Under the pieces are notes generated by a model that saw nothing but the letters and a program-made list of their open reading frames with translations, was not told the origin of the DNA and ran no database searches. The translations under genes and the position numbers were made by a program. 64,000 nt of DNA, taken from assembly GCF_004364245.1 (NCBI RefSeq), contig NZ_SOAV01000008.1, positions 332,665-396,664 on the forward strand. The letters are read 5' to 3'. How positions within the stretch are numbered: the stretch's first letter is position 1; each line of letters starts with the position of its first letter. This DNA comes from Streptomyces sp. BK208 (GTDB taxonomy: Bacteria > Actinomycetota > Actinomycetes > Streptomycetales > Streptomycetaceae). Shown here piece after piece: positions 26,749 through 35,653 of this stretch.

Positions 26749-27381
26749 GTGCGACTGGAAGCGATCACCTGGGACCGGCTCGGCGACCGGCTCGCCGAGC
26801 GCCTGCTCGACCTGGAGTCCGCCGACGGCAGCGCCTGGACCCGCGTCGCCCTCGACGGTGCCCCGGCCGCCCGCCCCGGCGACCTCGCCGAACGGATCTC
26901 CGAGGCGCTGCGCGTCCGCGGCCGCCCCTCCCTGGTGGTGGGAACGGAGGGCTTCCTGCGGCCCGCCTCGCTCCGCCTGGAGTACGGGCACGAGGACGCG
27001 GAGTCCTACTACAACGGCTGGTACGACACCGGCGCCCTGTGGCGCGAGGTCTTCGACCCCCTGGGGCCCGGCGGCGACGGGCGCGTCCTGCCCGACCTGT
27101 GGGACCCCGTCACGGACCGCGCCACCCGCAGCCCCTACGTCCGGCTCCCTCCCGGCGGCGCGCTCCTGCTCCACGGGCCCTTCCTGCTGCGCCACTGGTT
27201 CCCGTTCGACCTGAGCGTCCACCTCCTCCTCACCCCCGGTGCCCTGCGCCGCCGCACCCCCGAGTCCGAGCACTGGACCCTGCCCGCCTTCGAGCGCTAC
27301 GACGAGGACACCGGCCCGGCCGGCACCGCCGACCTCGTGGTGCGCGCCGACGATCCGCGGCACCCCGCCTGGAACGGCTGA
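26749..27381 (+). CDS. Uridine-kinase-like protein without a P-loop
   Basis: A 210-residue protein related to actinobacterial uridine-kinase-like proteins. The body is conserved: SLVVGTEGFLRPASLRLEYG, YYNGWYDTGALWREVFDPLG, LPDLWDPVTDRATRSPYVRL and GALLLHGPFLLRHWFPFDLS. The Walker A position reads VALDGAPAARPGDLAE: the expected GxxxxGK(S/T) lost its Lys and Thr. ATP phosphotransfer by the usual mechanism is therefore doubtful. I recall that Streptomyces homologues share this loss. The GTG at 26749 has no clear ribosome site. Confidence 0.8.
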   Translation: MRLEAITWDRLGDRLAERLLDLESADGSAWTRVALDGAPAARPGDLAERISEALRVRGRPSLVVGTEGFLRPASLRLEYGHEDAESYYNGWYDTGALWREVFDPLGPGGDGRVLPDLWDPVTDRATRSPYVRLPPGGALLLHGPFLLRHWFPFDLSVHLLLTPGALRRRTPESEHWTLPAFERYDEDTGPAGTADLVVRADDPRHPAWNG

Positions 27382-27475
27382 CCCGGACGGCCGCCCCGGA
27401 CGGCCGCTCCGGCAGGACTCTCCCGCCGGAGCGTCGCCCCCTTCGGGCAAGCCGGACAACTGGGATGATCGCAGC

Positions 27476-28270
27476 ATGACGCGAACCGACGGATACCTCC
27501 TCGACAACGGGCAGTCCGAGGCGGCGGAGCGCTTCGACGCCTTCGCAACCCTCTTCGACCCCACCACGTTCCGGCACCTCCAGGCACTCGGCGTCGGCCC
27601 CGGCTGGCGCTGCTGGGAGGTCGGGGCCGGAGGCACCTCCGTGGTGTCGTGGCTCGCCAAGCGGGTGGGCCCCACCGGCAGGATCCTCGCGACGGACATC
27701 GACACCTCCCGGGTCGCCCCGGCCGGCCGACCGCCGGTGGAGGTGCGCGTGCACGACGTGGGTGCGGAGGAACCGCCGGGGGACGGCTTCGACCTCGTGC
27801 ACGCGCGGCTCGTCCTCGTCCACGTCCCCGACCGGGAACGGGCGTTGCGGTCGATGATCCAGGCCCTGCGTCCCGGTGGCCGCCTCCTGGTCGAGGACGC
27901 CGACCCGGCGCTCCAGCCCCTGCTCTGCCCCGACGAGCACGGCCCCGAGCAGCAACTGGCGAACAGGCTCCGGCACGGCTTCAGGGAGCTGCTGTCCCGT
28001 CGCGGCGCCGACCTCTCCTACGGCCGCCGGCTGCCCCGGCTGCTCCGCGAGGCGGGGCTGCGCCGCGTCGAGGCCGACGCCTACTTCCCGGTCACCTCGC
28101 CCGCGTGCGCCGCCCTGGAGTCCGCGACGGTACGACAGATCCGCGATCAGCTGGTCGCCGCCGGGGCGGCCACCGACGACGACATCGACCGCCACCTCGC
28201 CAACGTCGCGGCCGGCGGCATGGACCTCGCGACGGCGCCGATGATCTCGGCCTGGGGCCGCAAGGGCTGA
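27476..28270 (+). CDS. SAM-dependent methyltransferase
   Basis: A 264-residue class I methyltransferase. Motif I is WEVGAGGTSVVSWLAKRVGP, motif II is ILATDIDTSRV, motif IV is GFDLVHARLVLVHVPDRERA and motif V is ALRPGGRLLVEDADP. It resembles Streptomyces enzymes acting on small molecules (UbiE/Coq5-like), with the substrate unknown. The ATG at 27476 is 6 nt after a GATGAT box and lacks a ribosome site. Its stop lies 6 nt before the convergent stop of the psuK-like gene. Confidence 0.88.
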   Translation: MTRTDGYLLDNGQSEAAERFDAFATLFDPTTFRHLQALGVGPGWRCWEVGAGGTSVVSWLAKRVGPTGRILATDIDTSRVAPAGRPPVEVRVHDVGAEEPPGDGFDLVHARLVLVHVPDRERALRSMIQALRPGGRLLVEDADPALQPLLCPDEHGPEQQLANRLRHGFRELLSRRGADLSYGRRLPRLLREAGLRRVEADAYFPVTSPACAALESATVRQIRDQLVAAGAATDDDIDRHLANVAAGGMDLATAPMISAWGRKG

Positions 28271-28276
28271 CCGAGG

Positions 28277-29212
28277 TCACCCGTCGACCGGCCGCCTGCC
28301 GGTCGCCCGTGGCGGTCTTCCGCCCACCCTCTCCACCGCCCGCGCCCCCGCCCGGCATCCGGCGGCCGCCGCCTCCTCGGGCTCCGCGCCCGTGAGCAGC
28401 GCGGCGAGGAACGCGCCGGTGAAGGCGTCACCGGCGCCCGTACTGTCCCGCGGTGCCGCCGCGACGGCGGCGACCCGGGCGCTCACGGCGCCGGACCGGG
28501 CCACCAGCGCCCCGTCCGCCCCCAGCTTGGCGACCACCAGGGGGACGTGCCGGCTGAGCTTCGCGGCCGCGTCCGCCGCGTCGGAAAGCCCGGTGAGCAG
28601 GCATGCCTCGTCACGACTGGGCAGCAGGACGTCCACGCCCTCGACCAGGCCGAGGAACCGGCCGACGCCCAGCTCGGCGAGGAACCCGGCCGACGCCGGG
28701 TCCAGGCTGACCTGCACCCCACGCGCGCGTGCCGACGCCAGGGCGGCCGACACCAGGGCGCGGCCCGGCTCCGAGAAGAGGAGATACCCCGACAGATGCA
28801 GCCGGCCCACGCCGTCGAGCAGCGTGTCCGACCAGTCGTCCGGCCCGATCCGCAGCGACGCCCCGCTGTCCGTCAGGAACGTCCGCTCGGCCGCGGCACC
28901 GGTGTCGACCAGGCAGATCACCGTCCCCGTGGGTGCCGTCGCGTCGACGACGAGAAGCGGACGCACGCCGCACGCCGCCAGCTCCCGCTCGTGCCAGTCG
29001 GACGCGTCGGCGCCCACCCGGCCCAGCAGCCGTACGTCCCCGCATCCCTCGTGGGCGGCCCAGCAGGCCACGTTGGCGCCCGCCCCGCCGGGCAGCCGCC
29101 GGACCGAGGCGGCGGTGTCCGTACCGGCGGCCAGCGGTCCCCGGTGCCGGGCGACGACGTCGGTGACCACGTCCCCGACGACCAGCAGCGCGCCGCCCGG
29201 CGCCACGGTCAC
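28277..29212 (-). CDS. PfkB-family kinase, probable pseudouridine kinase
   Basis: Ribokinase-fold sugar/nucleoside kinase of 311 residues. The N-terminal substrate loop is VRRLPGGAGANVACWAA; the catalytic signature DSTGAGDAFTGAFLAAL is near the C-terminus, with the Asp as catalytic base. Its GTG start (29212) overlaps the stop of the upstream glycosidase gene psuG (GTGA). That coupling makes phosphorylation of pseudouridine to pseudouridine 5'-phosphate the likely role, although the fold alone does not show the substrate. Confidence 0.87.
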   Translation of the reverse strand: MTVAPGGALLVVGDVVTDVVARHRGPLAAGTDTAASVRRLPGGAGANVACWAAHEGCGDVRLLGRVGADASDWHERELAACGVRPLLVVDATAPTGTVICLVDTGAAAERTFLTDSGASLRIGPDDWSDTLLDGVGRLHLSGYLLFSEPGRALVSAALASARARGVQVSLDPASAGFLAELGVGRFLGLVEGVDVLLPSRDEACLLTGLSDAADAAAKLSRHVPLVVAKLGADGALVARSGAVSARVAAVAAAPRDSTGAGDAFTGAFLAALLTGAEPEEAAAAGCRAGARAVERVGGRPPRATGRRPVDG

Positions 29213-30117
29213 GCCCCGGTCCAGGCAGCCGCGATCCGGGCCGCCAACCGCACGTTCCCCCGCACGGCCGCCAGGTTGGCGCTCAGCGAGGCGCCGTCGG
29301 TGAGCCGTACCAGGCGTTCGAGCAGGAACGGCGTGACCGCCTGACCCGTGATCCCCTCGGCTTCGCACGCGTGCAGTGCGTCGGTGAGCACCCGCGCGTG
29401 GAGCACGGGATCGAGCTGCTCCTCCTCGGGGACGGGATTGGCGACCACGAGCGCGGACGACGGCCCGCCCAGCGTGTCCTGCGCCCGCATGACCGCCGCC
29501 ACCTGCCGCGGGTCGTCCAGCGTCCAGTCCACCGGGTGTCCCGAGTCGGACAGGTAGAAGCCGGGGAAGCGGTCCGTGCGGTACCCGGCGACCGCCACCC
29601 CCAGCGTCTCCAGCCGCTGCAGGGTGGCGGGGACGTCCAGGATGGACTTCACGCCCGCGCAGACCACCGTGATCCGGGTGCGGGCCAGCAGGCCCAGGTC
29701 GGCCGACTCGTCCTGGGTCACCGTCCACTCCCGGTGGACGCCGCCCAGACCGCCGGTCGCGAACACCCGTACGCCCGCGAGCGCCGCCAGCCGGGCGGTC
29801 GCCGACACGGTGGTCGCCCCGCTCGCGCCACGGGCCACCGCGAGGGGCAGGTCCCGGTGCCCGAGCTTGCGGACGCCGTCCTCGTTGGCGATCCGCTCCA
29901 GCTGCTCCTTGTCCAGGCCGACCCGGGGCCGTCCGTCCAGCACGGCGACCGTCGCCGGTACGGCGCCCTCCCGCCGCACCGCCTCCTCCAGCTCCCGCGC
30001 CACCAGCAGATTGCGCGGGCGAGGCAGACCGTGCGCGATGATCGTGGACTCCAGGGCCACCACGGGGCGCCGTGCCCCGATCGCCTCCCGCACCTCTTCC
30101 GACACCATCAGCACCAC
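29209..30117 (-). CDS. psuG: Pseudouridine-5'-phosphate glycosidase
   Basis: Reversibly splits pseudouridine 5'-phosphate into uracil and ribose 5-phosphate; 302 residues, normal for the family. Typical segments are VVALESTIIAHGLPRPRNL at the start, VRKLGHRDLPLAVARGASGA, GVRVFATGGLGGVHRE, and TVVCAGVKSILDVPATLQRL, whose Lys is a likely active-site residue. The PafF-like end VTPFLLERLVRLTDG is present. The GTG at 30117 has AGGAGG 7 nt upstream and is preferred over the ATG at 30108. It forms an operon with the kinase and is divergent from the VOC gene. Confidence 0.94.
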   Translation of the reverse strand: MVLMVSEEVREAIGARRPVVALESTIIAHGLPRPRNLLVARELEEAVRREGAVPATVAVLDGRPRVGLDKEQLERIANEDGVRKLGHRDLPLAVARGASGATTVSATARLAALAGVRVFATGGLGGVHREWTVTQDESADLGLLARTRITVVCAGVKSILDVPATLQRLETLGVAVAGYRTDRFPGFYLSDSGHPVDWTLDDPRQVAAVMRAQDTLGGPSSALVVANPVPEEEQLDPVLHARVLTDALHACEAEGITGQAVTPFLLERLVRLTDGASLSANLAAVRGNVRLAARIAAAWTGA

Positions 30118-30253
30118 GCGCCTGCCTCCTGTCCGACGGTCTCCCTGGGCTCCGCTCCCCCTCATCCCTGGCGGGCGGGGGACCGGGCCAAACCCCGCCG
30201 GCGCGGCGAACAGAACCGTTGCGGCTCCCGGGAGGGAGCACGAGTCTGAGGCC

Positions 30254-30682
30254 ATGACAGACAACACGACACGTCTCGACCACGTCGTCCTGTGGGTGAG
30301 TGACCCGGTCGCCGCGGCCGGCTTCTACGAGAAGAACCTGGGATTCGAACCCCTGCGGGTCACCGAGTACACCGCGGGAACCGTGAGCTTCCCCTCCGTG
30401 CGGATCAACGAGGAGACCATCCTCGACCTCGCACCGCACTCCATGGCGGCCCGGATGCGCATGCTGCCCGGCGCCGAGGCCGGCGCCGGGCATCCCGTCA
30501 ACCACGTCTGCGTGTCCCTGCCCGCGCACGACTTCGACGCCCTGCGCGCCCGCCTGCAGGAGCAGTCCGTCCCCGTCTCGGACCTCTCGTACGACTCCTA
30601 CGGCGCCCGCGGCCCGGCCAGGCGGAGCTTCTACTTCGGCGACCCGGACGGCAACATCGTCGAGGCCCGGCACTACGAGTAG
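30254..30682 (+). CDS. VOC (glyoxalase/bleomycin-resistance) family protein
   Basis: A 142-residue vicinal-oxygen-chelate protein with two beta-alpha-beta-beta-beta modules. The first begins TRLDHVVLWVSDPVAAAGFY; the second has NHVCVSLPAHDFDALRARL and ends FYFGDPDGNIVEARHYE. A metal site can be built from the early His, a central His and the final Glu. The activity is unknown (lyase, dioxygenase or drug sequestration are all possible). The start is ATG 30254. Its stop is 19 nt from the convergent ogt stop. Confidence 0.87.
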   Translation: MTDNTTRLDHVVLWVSDPVAAAGFYEKNLGFEPLRVTEYTAGTVSFPSVRINEETILDLAPHSMAARMRMLPGAEAGAGHPVNHVCVSLPAHDFDALRARLQEQSVPVSDLSYDSYGARGPARRSFYFGDPDGNIVEARHYE

Positions 30683-30701
30683 GCCCCGAGGGCGCCGCCC
30701 C

Positions 30702-31253
30702 TCAGAACAACGGCTCGGGCAGCACGCCCTCCAGCGCCAGCAGCCGCCGCTTGGTGCCCACGCCGCCGCCGAACCCGCCGATGCCGCCGTCGCTCTCCAC
30801 GACCCGGTGGCACGGCACGACGACCGGCAACGGGTTGGCGCCCATGGCCATGCCCACCGCCTGCGCGGCGTCCGGCCGGCCCACCCGGCCGGCCAGGTCG
30901 CCGTAACCGACGACCCGGCCGAAGGGGACGGCGGTCAGCTCCCGCAGCACCTGCCGGTTGAAGCCCGAGATCAACGACCAGTCCAGCGGCAGGTCGAAGT
31001 CGCGCCTGCCGCCCGCGAAGTACGCCTCCACCTGGCGTATCGCCTCGGCCAGCAGCGGGGAGCCGGGCGCCTCGACGGGCTCCGTGCCCAGCCGGGACGC
31101 GAGCCTCTCGAGTGCCCGGTCGCGCGCGGCGCCGGCGGCGTGGAACACGACGTTGACCAGGCCCTCGCCGGTCGCGGCCAGCAGCAGCGGACCGATGCCG
31201 GTGGTGACGACGGTCCACACGACCTGCTGTCCGTCCTGCCCGGGGCTGTCCAT
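30702..31253 (-). CDS. ogt: Methylated-DNA-protein-cysteine methyltransferase
   Basis: Suicide repair protein that takes methyl or alkyl groups from O6-alkylguanine; 183 residues. The acceptor Cys lies in NPLPVVVPCHRVVES near residue 148. The DNA-binding helix region contains FGRVVGYGDLAGRVGRPDAA with the conserved RVxxYxxLA pattern. The C-terminal GIGGFGGGVGTKRRLLALEG is normal for Ogt. A perfect RecA-NDp promoter lies 6 nt upstream of the ATG and there is no ribosome site, so leaderless, damage-induced expression is predicted. Confidence 0.95.
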   Translation of the reverse strand: MDSPGQDGQQVVWTVVTTGIGPLLLAATGEGLVNVVFHAAGAARDRALERLASRLGTEPVEAPGSPLLAEAIRQVEAYFAGGRRDFDLPLDWSLISGFNRQVLRELTAVPFGRVVGYGDLAGRVGRPDAAQAVGMAMGANPLPVVVPCHRVVESDGGIGGFGGGVGTKRRLLALEGVLPEPLF

Positions 31254-31259
31254 GCGCCC

Positions 31260-31282
31260 ACAGTACGACCGGCCACTGACAA
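31260..31282 (-). promoter_or_regulatory. RecA-NDp/PafBC-type promoter of ogt
   Basis: On the minus strand TTGTCAGTG (31282-31274), 8 nt, then TACTGT (31265-31260). This is an exact match to TTGTCRGTG-N8-TANNNT. The ogt ATG follows after 6 nt, so the transcript should start at or next to the A of the start codon. Confidence 0.85.
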
Positions 31283-31297
31283 CGCCCGGCTGAGGAC

Positions 31298-32167
31298 CTA
31301 GTCCACGGCGTCCCGCACCACGTCGGGCTTGTTGGTGATGATGCCGTCGACCTCGTACCCGGCGACCAGGCGCGCGGTGGCCGCGTCGTTCACCGTCCAG
31401 GCGAGGACCTCCAACGGCCTGCCGTGCGGGCCGGTGAACGCGTGCACCGCGGACACGTAGCTCATGGAGAGCGAGCTGTACGACGGGTTGATCTGGTCGG
31501 CGAACTCCGCGTACGCCGGCAGCTCCGACACGGCCGGGGTGCCGAGGAAACCGGTCTTGACCGAGGGCTTGAGGTCGTGGACCGTCCGGATGCTGTCGGC
31601 GTCGAAACTCTGCACGATCAGCCGTCGCGTCACGTGCTGCCGGTCGAGCCAGCCCTCGTTGGCGAGGACCTTGAGGGTCTGCAGCTCGATGCCCGGGTAG
31701 AGTCCGGGGCTCTTCAGCTCCAGGAGCAGCCTCTGGTGGTTGTGCTCCAAGCGGTCCACGTACTGCTCCAGCGTCGGCACGCGCGCGCCCGCGTACTCGG
31801 GCCCGAACCAGCTCCCCGCGTCCAGCCGGGCGATCTCCGCGGCGGTGAAGTCCTTCACCTTCCAGGGCGACCGGTCCGGGAAGACCTGCTCCACGTCGGT
31901 CGTACGCGCCAGGCTCTCGTCGTGGACGACGACCAGCTCGCCGTCCCGGGTGCGCTGGACGTCGTTCTCCACCCACCTGATGCCCAGCTCCGCCGCCCGG
32001 TCGACGGCGGCCAGCGTGTTCTCGGGTGCGTAACCGGAAGCTCCCCGGTGGGCGACGACCACCGGCCCGTCGCCGCCGGCCTCGTCGGCCCGGGCGTGCG
32101 AGAGGGGAGCCGTGAGGGCGACCCCCAGCAGGGCGGTGGTCGTGACGGCTACTGCGCGCACGTGCAT
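31298..32167 (-). CDS. glpQ2: Secreted glycerophosphodiester phosphodiesterase
   Basis: Hydrolyses glycerophosphodiesters to glycerol 3-phosphate and an alcohol outside the cell; 289 residues. A signal peptide (MHVRAVAVTTTALLGVALTA, ending near SHARA) is followed by the GDPD TIM barrel. It starts VVAHRGASGYAPENT with catalytic His-Arg and Glu, then RWVENDVQRTRDGELVVVHD supplies the metal-binding Glu/Asp and second His. The barrel ends VLAWTVNDAATARLVAGYEV and VDGIITNKPD. The symbol follows the S. coelicolor SCO1968 homologue from memory, which is reported to be PhoP-controlled; no clear PHO box was found here. Confidence 0.9.
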   Translation of the reverse strand: MHVRAVAVTTTALLGVALTAPLSHARADEAGGDGPVVVAHRGASGYAPENTLAAVDRAAELGIRWVENDVQRTRDGELVVVHDESLARTTDVEQVFPDRSPWKVKDFTAAEIARLDAGSWFGPEYAGARVPTLEQYVDRLEHNHQRLLLELKSPGLYPGIELQTLKVLANEGWLDRQHVTRRLIVQSFDADSIRTVHDLKPSVKTGFLGTPAVSELPAYAEFADQINPSYSSLSMSYVSAVHAFTGPHGRPLEVLAWTVNDAATARLVAGYEVDGIITNKPDVVRDAVD

Positions 32168-32457
32168 GCGTACTCCTCGCGTCGAACGATCACGGACAGC
32201 TTCACTGTGACACCGGAGAGTGCATAAAGAAGGGTGGCGGAATGGCCACAGGCTGAATGGAGTTGCTCAACTACGCTCACGTGGACGGCACAACTGGGGC
32301 GAGGCCGTGATTCTTTGCCGGAGAATCGTTCGACCATTCCGGTGGAAGTCATACTCTCTGCCTCGGCCCTGATCGTTCGCGCGGTCCTGGGAGGGGGAGC
32401 ACATCAGGCGAATCCGGGGCACCTCCGGGGCGTAAGAAGGCGGAAGGGCAGCCGCAC

Positions 32458-33333
32458 ATGCACAGCACGGTCGACGGATTCAGCTACGGACTCGTCACAC
32501 CGCTGGTCGCCTACCTCATGGCCTGCCTCGGCGGAGCCCTCGGCCTCCGCTGCACCGCCCGGGCCATGCTGGTCACCCGCTCCTGGCGGCCCGGCTGGCT
32601 CGCCCTCGGGTCGGCGGCGATCGGCTCCGGCATCTGGACCATGCACTTCGTCGCGATGATGGGCTTCACGATCGAGCACACCCCGATCCGCTACGACTGG
32701 CTGATGACCTTCGCCAGCCTGGCCGTCGCGATCGTCATGGTCGGCGTCGGGATCTTCATCGTGGGCTACCGGGGGGTGCGCGGAACGGCCCTGTTCACCG
32801 GCGGCACCATCACCGGACTGGGCATCGCCTCCATGCACTACCTGGGAATGGCCGGGATGCACCTGGACGGGCAGCTGACGTACAACACGTTCACCGTCGG
32901 TGTGTCGGTCGTCATAGCCATGGCCGCCGCCACCGCCGCCCTGTGGGCGGCGGGACAGGTGCGGGGCTTCCTGTGGAGCGTGGGCGCCGCCCTGATCATG
33001 GGGCTGGCCGTCACCGGCATGCACTACACGGGCATGGCCGCCGTCCAGGTCCACCTCACCGGCACGGGTGAGCCCCCCGTCGGCGGATCGCCCGCCGATC
33101 TGCTCGCCCCCATGCTGATCGGCCCCCTCGCCTTCCTCCTCCTCGCCGGCGTCGTCGTCCTGTTCGACCCGCAGATGGTCATGGGGCAGCCCGCCGCCCC
33201 CGCCGAGCAGAAGCCGGGCGTCCCCGCCCACACCGGAGCCCCGCGCACGATCCGCCGCTCGGCGCACCACCCCGCACGCCGCACCCGCCGCCCCCTCGTC
33301 CACCGGCGCCCCCGTACCCCGCAGAACCGCTGA
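32458..33333 (+). CDS. MHYT-domain integral membrane sensor
   Basis: A 291-residue membrane protein with seven predicted helices. Three MHYT-type motifs are present: MHFVAMMGF near 62, MHYLGMAGMH near 126 and MHYTGMAAV near 188. The family is proposed to bind copper and sense O2, CO or NO at the outer membrane face. Usually it is fused to GGDEF/EAL or kinase domains; here there is only a basic, Pro/Arg-rich cytoplasmic tail (about 250-291), so the output partner is separate or absent. The ATG at 32458 has GGAAGGG upstream. It ends 40 nt before uvrB. Confidence 0.9.
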   Translation: MHSTVDGFSYGLVTPLVAYLMACLGGALGLRCTARAMLVTRSWRPGWLALGSAAIGSGIWTMHFVAMMGFTIEHTPIRYDWLMTFASLAVAIVMVGVGIFIVGYRGVRGTALFTGGTITGLGIASMHYLGMAGMHLDGQLTYNTFTVGVSVVIAMAAATAALWAAGQVRGFLWSVGAALIMGLAVTGMHYTGMAAVQVHLTGTGEPPVGGSPADLLAPMLIGPLAFLLLAGVVVLFDPQMVMGQPAAPAEQKPGVPAHTGAPRTIRRSAHHPARRTRRPLVHRRPRTPQNR

Positions 33334-33343
33334 CCGGAACCCG

Positions 33344-33366
33344 TTGTCAGTGCGGGGTCGTACCGT
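33344..33366 (+). promoter_or_regulatory. RecA-NDp/PafBC-type promoter of uvrB
   Basis: TTGTCAGTG at 33344-33352, 8 nt, TACCGT at 33361-33366: exact match to the consensus. The uvrB ATG (33374) follows after 7 nt with no ribosome site between, predicting a leaderless mRNA. The motif starts 10 nt after the upstream MHYT stop. Confidence 0.88.
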
Positions 33367-33373
33367 TGAACCC

Positions 33374-35512
33374 ATGCGGCCCGTTTCCCAGATCGAACGC
33401 ACGGTGGCGCCCTTCGAGGTCGTCAGTCCCTACCAGCCGAGCGGTGACCAGCCGGCGGCCATCGCCGAGCTGGCCCGGCGCGTCCAGGGCGGTGAGAAGG
33501 ACGTCGTCCTGCTCGGCGCGACCGGCACCGGCAAGTCCGCCACCACCGCGTGGATGATCGAGCAGGTCCAGCGCCCCACCCTGGTGATGGCGCCGAACAA
33601 GACCCTGGCCGCCCAGCTGGCGAACGAGTTCCGCGAGCTGCTGCCGAACAACGCCGTCGAGTACTTCGTCTCGTACTACGACTACTACCAGCCCGAGGCC
33701 TACGTACCGCAGTCGGACACCTACATCGAGAAGGACTCCTCGATCAACGAGGAGGTGGAGCGCCTGCGCCACTCCGCCACGAACTCGCTGCTCACCCGGC
33801 GCGACGTCGTCGTGGTCGCCTCCGTCTCCTGCATCTACGGCCTCGGCACGCCGCAGGAGTACGTGGACCGCATGGTCCCGCTGCGGGTCGGCGAGGAGCA
33901 CGACCGGGACGAGCTGCTGCGCCGCTTCGTCGACATCCAGTACACGCGCAACGACGTGGCCTTCGCCCGCGGCACCTTCCGGGTGCGCGGCGACACCATC
34001 GAGATCTTCCCGGTCTACGAGGAGCTGGCCGTCCGCATCGAGATGTTCGGTGACGAGATCGAGGCCCTGTCCACGCTCCACCCGGTCACCGGCGAGATCA
34101 TCAGCGACGACCAGCAGCTGTACGTCTTCCCGGCCTCCCACTACGTCGCCGGCCCCGAGCGCCTGGAGCGGGCGGTCAACGACATCGAGAAGGAACTGGC
34201 CGAGCGCCTGACCGAGCTGGAGAAGCAGGGCAAGCTCCTGGAGGCCCAGCGGCTGCGGATGCGTACGACGTACGACATCGAGATGCTCCGCCAGATCGGC
34301 TCCTGCTCCGGCGTGGAGAACTACTCGATGCACTTCGACGGCCGGTCGCCCGGCTCCCCGCCGAACACCCTCCTTGACTACTTCCCGGACGACTTCCTGC
34401 TCGTCATCGACGAGTCCCACGTCACGGTGCCGCAGATCGGCGCCATGTACGAGGGCGACGCCTCCCGCAAGCGGACCCTGGTCGACCACGGCTTCCGGCT
34501 GCCCTCCGCGCTCGACAACCGTCCGCTGAAGTGGGAGGAGTTCCAGGAGCGCGTCGGCCAGACCGTGTACCTGTCGGCGACCCCGGGCGCCTACGAGCTC
34601 TCCCGCTCCGACGGCGCGGTCGAGCAGATCATCCGCCCCACCGGCCTGGTCGACCCGGAGATCGTCGTCAAGCCCACCGAGGGCCAGATCGACGACCTGG
34701 TGCACGAGATCCGCACGCGGACCGAGAAGGACGAGCGCGTCCTGGTCACCACCCTCACCAAGAAGATGGCCGAGGACCTCACCGACTACTTCGTGGAGCT
34801 CGGCATCCAGGTCCGCTACCTGCACAGCGACGTCGACACCCTGCGCCGCGTCGAGCTGCTGCGCGAGCTGCGCGCCGGCGAGTACGACGTCCTGGTCGGC
34901 ATCAACCTGCTGCGCGAGGGCCTCGACCTGCCCGAGGTGTCCCTGGTGGCCATCCTCGACGCCGACAAGGAGGGCTTCCTGCGCTCGGGCACCTCCCTGA
35001 TCCAGACCATCGGCCGCGCGGCGCGCAACGTCTCCGGCCAGGTCCACATGTACGCGGACAGGGTCACGCCGGCGATGGAGAAGGCCATCGACGAGACCAA
35101 CCGCCGCCGCGAGAAGCAGATCGCGTACAACACGGCGAACGGCATCGATCCCCAGCCGCTCCGCAAGAAGATCAACGACATCGTCGCCCAGATCGCCCGC
35201 GAGGACGTCGACACCGAGCAGCTCCTCGGCTCGGGCTACCGCCAGGTCAAGGAGGGCAAGGGCGCCAAGGCCCCGGTGCCCGCGCTGGGCGGCAAGGCCG
35301 CGGGCGGGACCAAGGCGGCCAAGGGCCGGGCCAAGGAGACGGCCGTGACCGACCGGCCGGCGGCGGAGCTCGCCGAGCAGATCGAGGACCTCACCACCCG
35401 GATGCGGGCGGCCGCGGCCGACCTCCAGTTCGAGATCGCGGCGAGGCTGCGCGACGAGGTCTCCGAGATGAAGAAGGAGCTGCGCCAGATGAAGGAGGCG
35501 GGCCTGGCCTGA
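33374..35512 (+). CDS. uvrB: Excinuclease ABC subunit B
   Basis: Central damage-verification helicase of nucleotide excision repair, 712 residues. Walker A is GATGTGKSATT at about 48-58. The beta-hairpin that grips the damaged strand is in VSYYDYYQPEAYVPQSDTY. Helicase motifs include VIDESHVTVPQIG and the end motif IQTIGRAARNVSGQVHMYAD. The C-terminal UVR domain (about 670-705), which contacts UvrA and UvrC, contains FEIAARLRDEVSEMKKEL. An Ala/Lys/Gly-rich linker precedes it. ATG 33374 is chosen from the promoter position; an in-frame TTG at 33344 is within the promoter. Confidence 0.98.
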   Translation: MRPVSQIERTVAPFEVVSPYQPSGDQPAAIAELARRVQGGEKDVVLLGATGTGKSATTAWMIEQVQRPTLVMAPNKTLAAQLANEFRELLPNNAVEYFVSYYDYYQPEAYVPQSDTYIEKDSSINEEVERLRHSATNSLLTRRDVVVVASVSCIYGLGTPQEYVDRMVPLRVGEEHDRDELLRRFVDIQYTRNDVAFARGTFRVRGDTIEIFPVYEELAVRIEMFGDEIEALSTLHPVTGEIISDDQQLYVFPASHYVAGPERLERAVNDIEKELAERLTELEKQGKLLEAQRLRMRTTYDIEMLRQIGSCSGVENYSMHFDGRSPGSPPNTLLDYFPDDFLLVIDESHVTVPQIGAMYEGDASRKRTLVDHGFRLPSALDNRPLKWEEFQERVGQTVYLSATPGAYELSRSDGAVEQIIRPTGLVDPEIVVKPTEGQIDDLVHEIRTRTEKDERVLVTTLTKKMAEDLTDYFVELGIQVRYLHSDVDTLRRVELLRELRAGEYDVLVGINLLREGLDLPEVSLVAILDADKEGFLRSGTSLIQTIGRAARNVSGQVHMYADRVTPAMEKAIDETNRRREKQIAYNTANGIDPQPLRKKINDIVAQIAREDVDTEQLLGSGYRQVKEGKGAKAPVPALGGKAAGGTKAAKGRAKETAVTDRPAAELAEQIEDLTTRMRAAAADLQFEIAARLRDEVSEMKKELRQMKEAGLA

Positions 35513-35575
35513 CGGCCCGTCCGAGCAGCCCACTGTGTTGCAAGACCGACACAAAGCGCGGACCGGGGTGGGGCG

Positions 35576-35598
35576 CTGTCAGTGCCCCTGCGTAGGGT
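35576..35598 (+). promoter_or_regulatory. RecA-NDp/PafBC-type promoter upstream of terD
   Basis: CTGTCAGTG at 35576-35584, 8 nt, TAGGGT at 35593-35598. It matches the damage-promoter consensus in all but the first base. Transcription would begin near 35605, about 50 nt before the GTG start with its own ribosome site. Confidence 0.75.
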
Positions 35599-35653
35599 TC
35601 TGGTCAACCGCGAGTACGCGGCAACAGGGGACAGTTCGAGAGGGGATCAGCGC

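Noticed and set aside
32168..32330. PHO boxes upstream of the GlpQ-type gene
   Set aside because: The S. coelicolor homologue is reported PhoP-dependent, but no convincing 11-nt GTTCACC-type direct repeats were found by eye.
33344..33373. TTG 33344 as the uvrB start
   Set aside because: This TTG is the first bases of the damage-promoter motif; the ATG at 33374 follows the -10 box by 7 nt.
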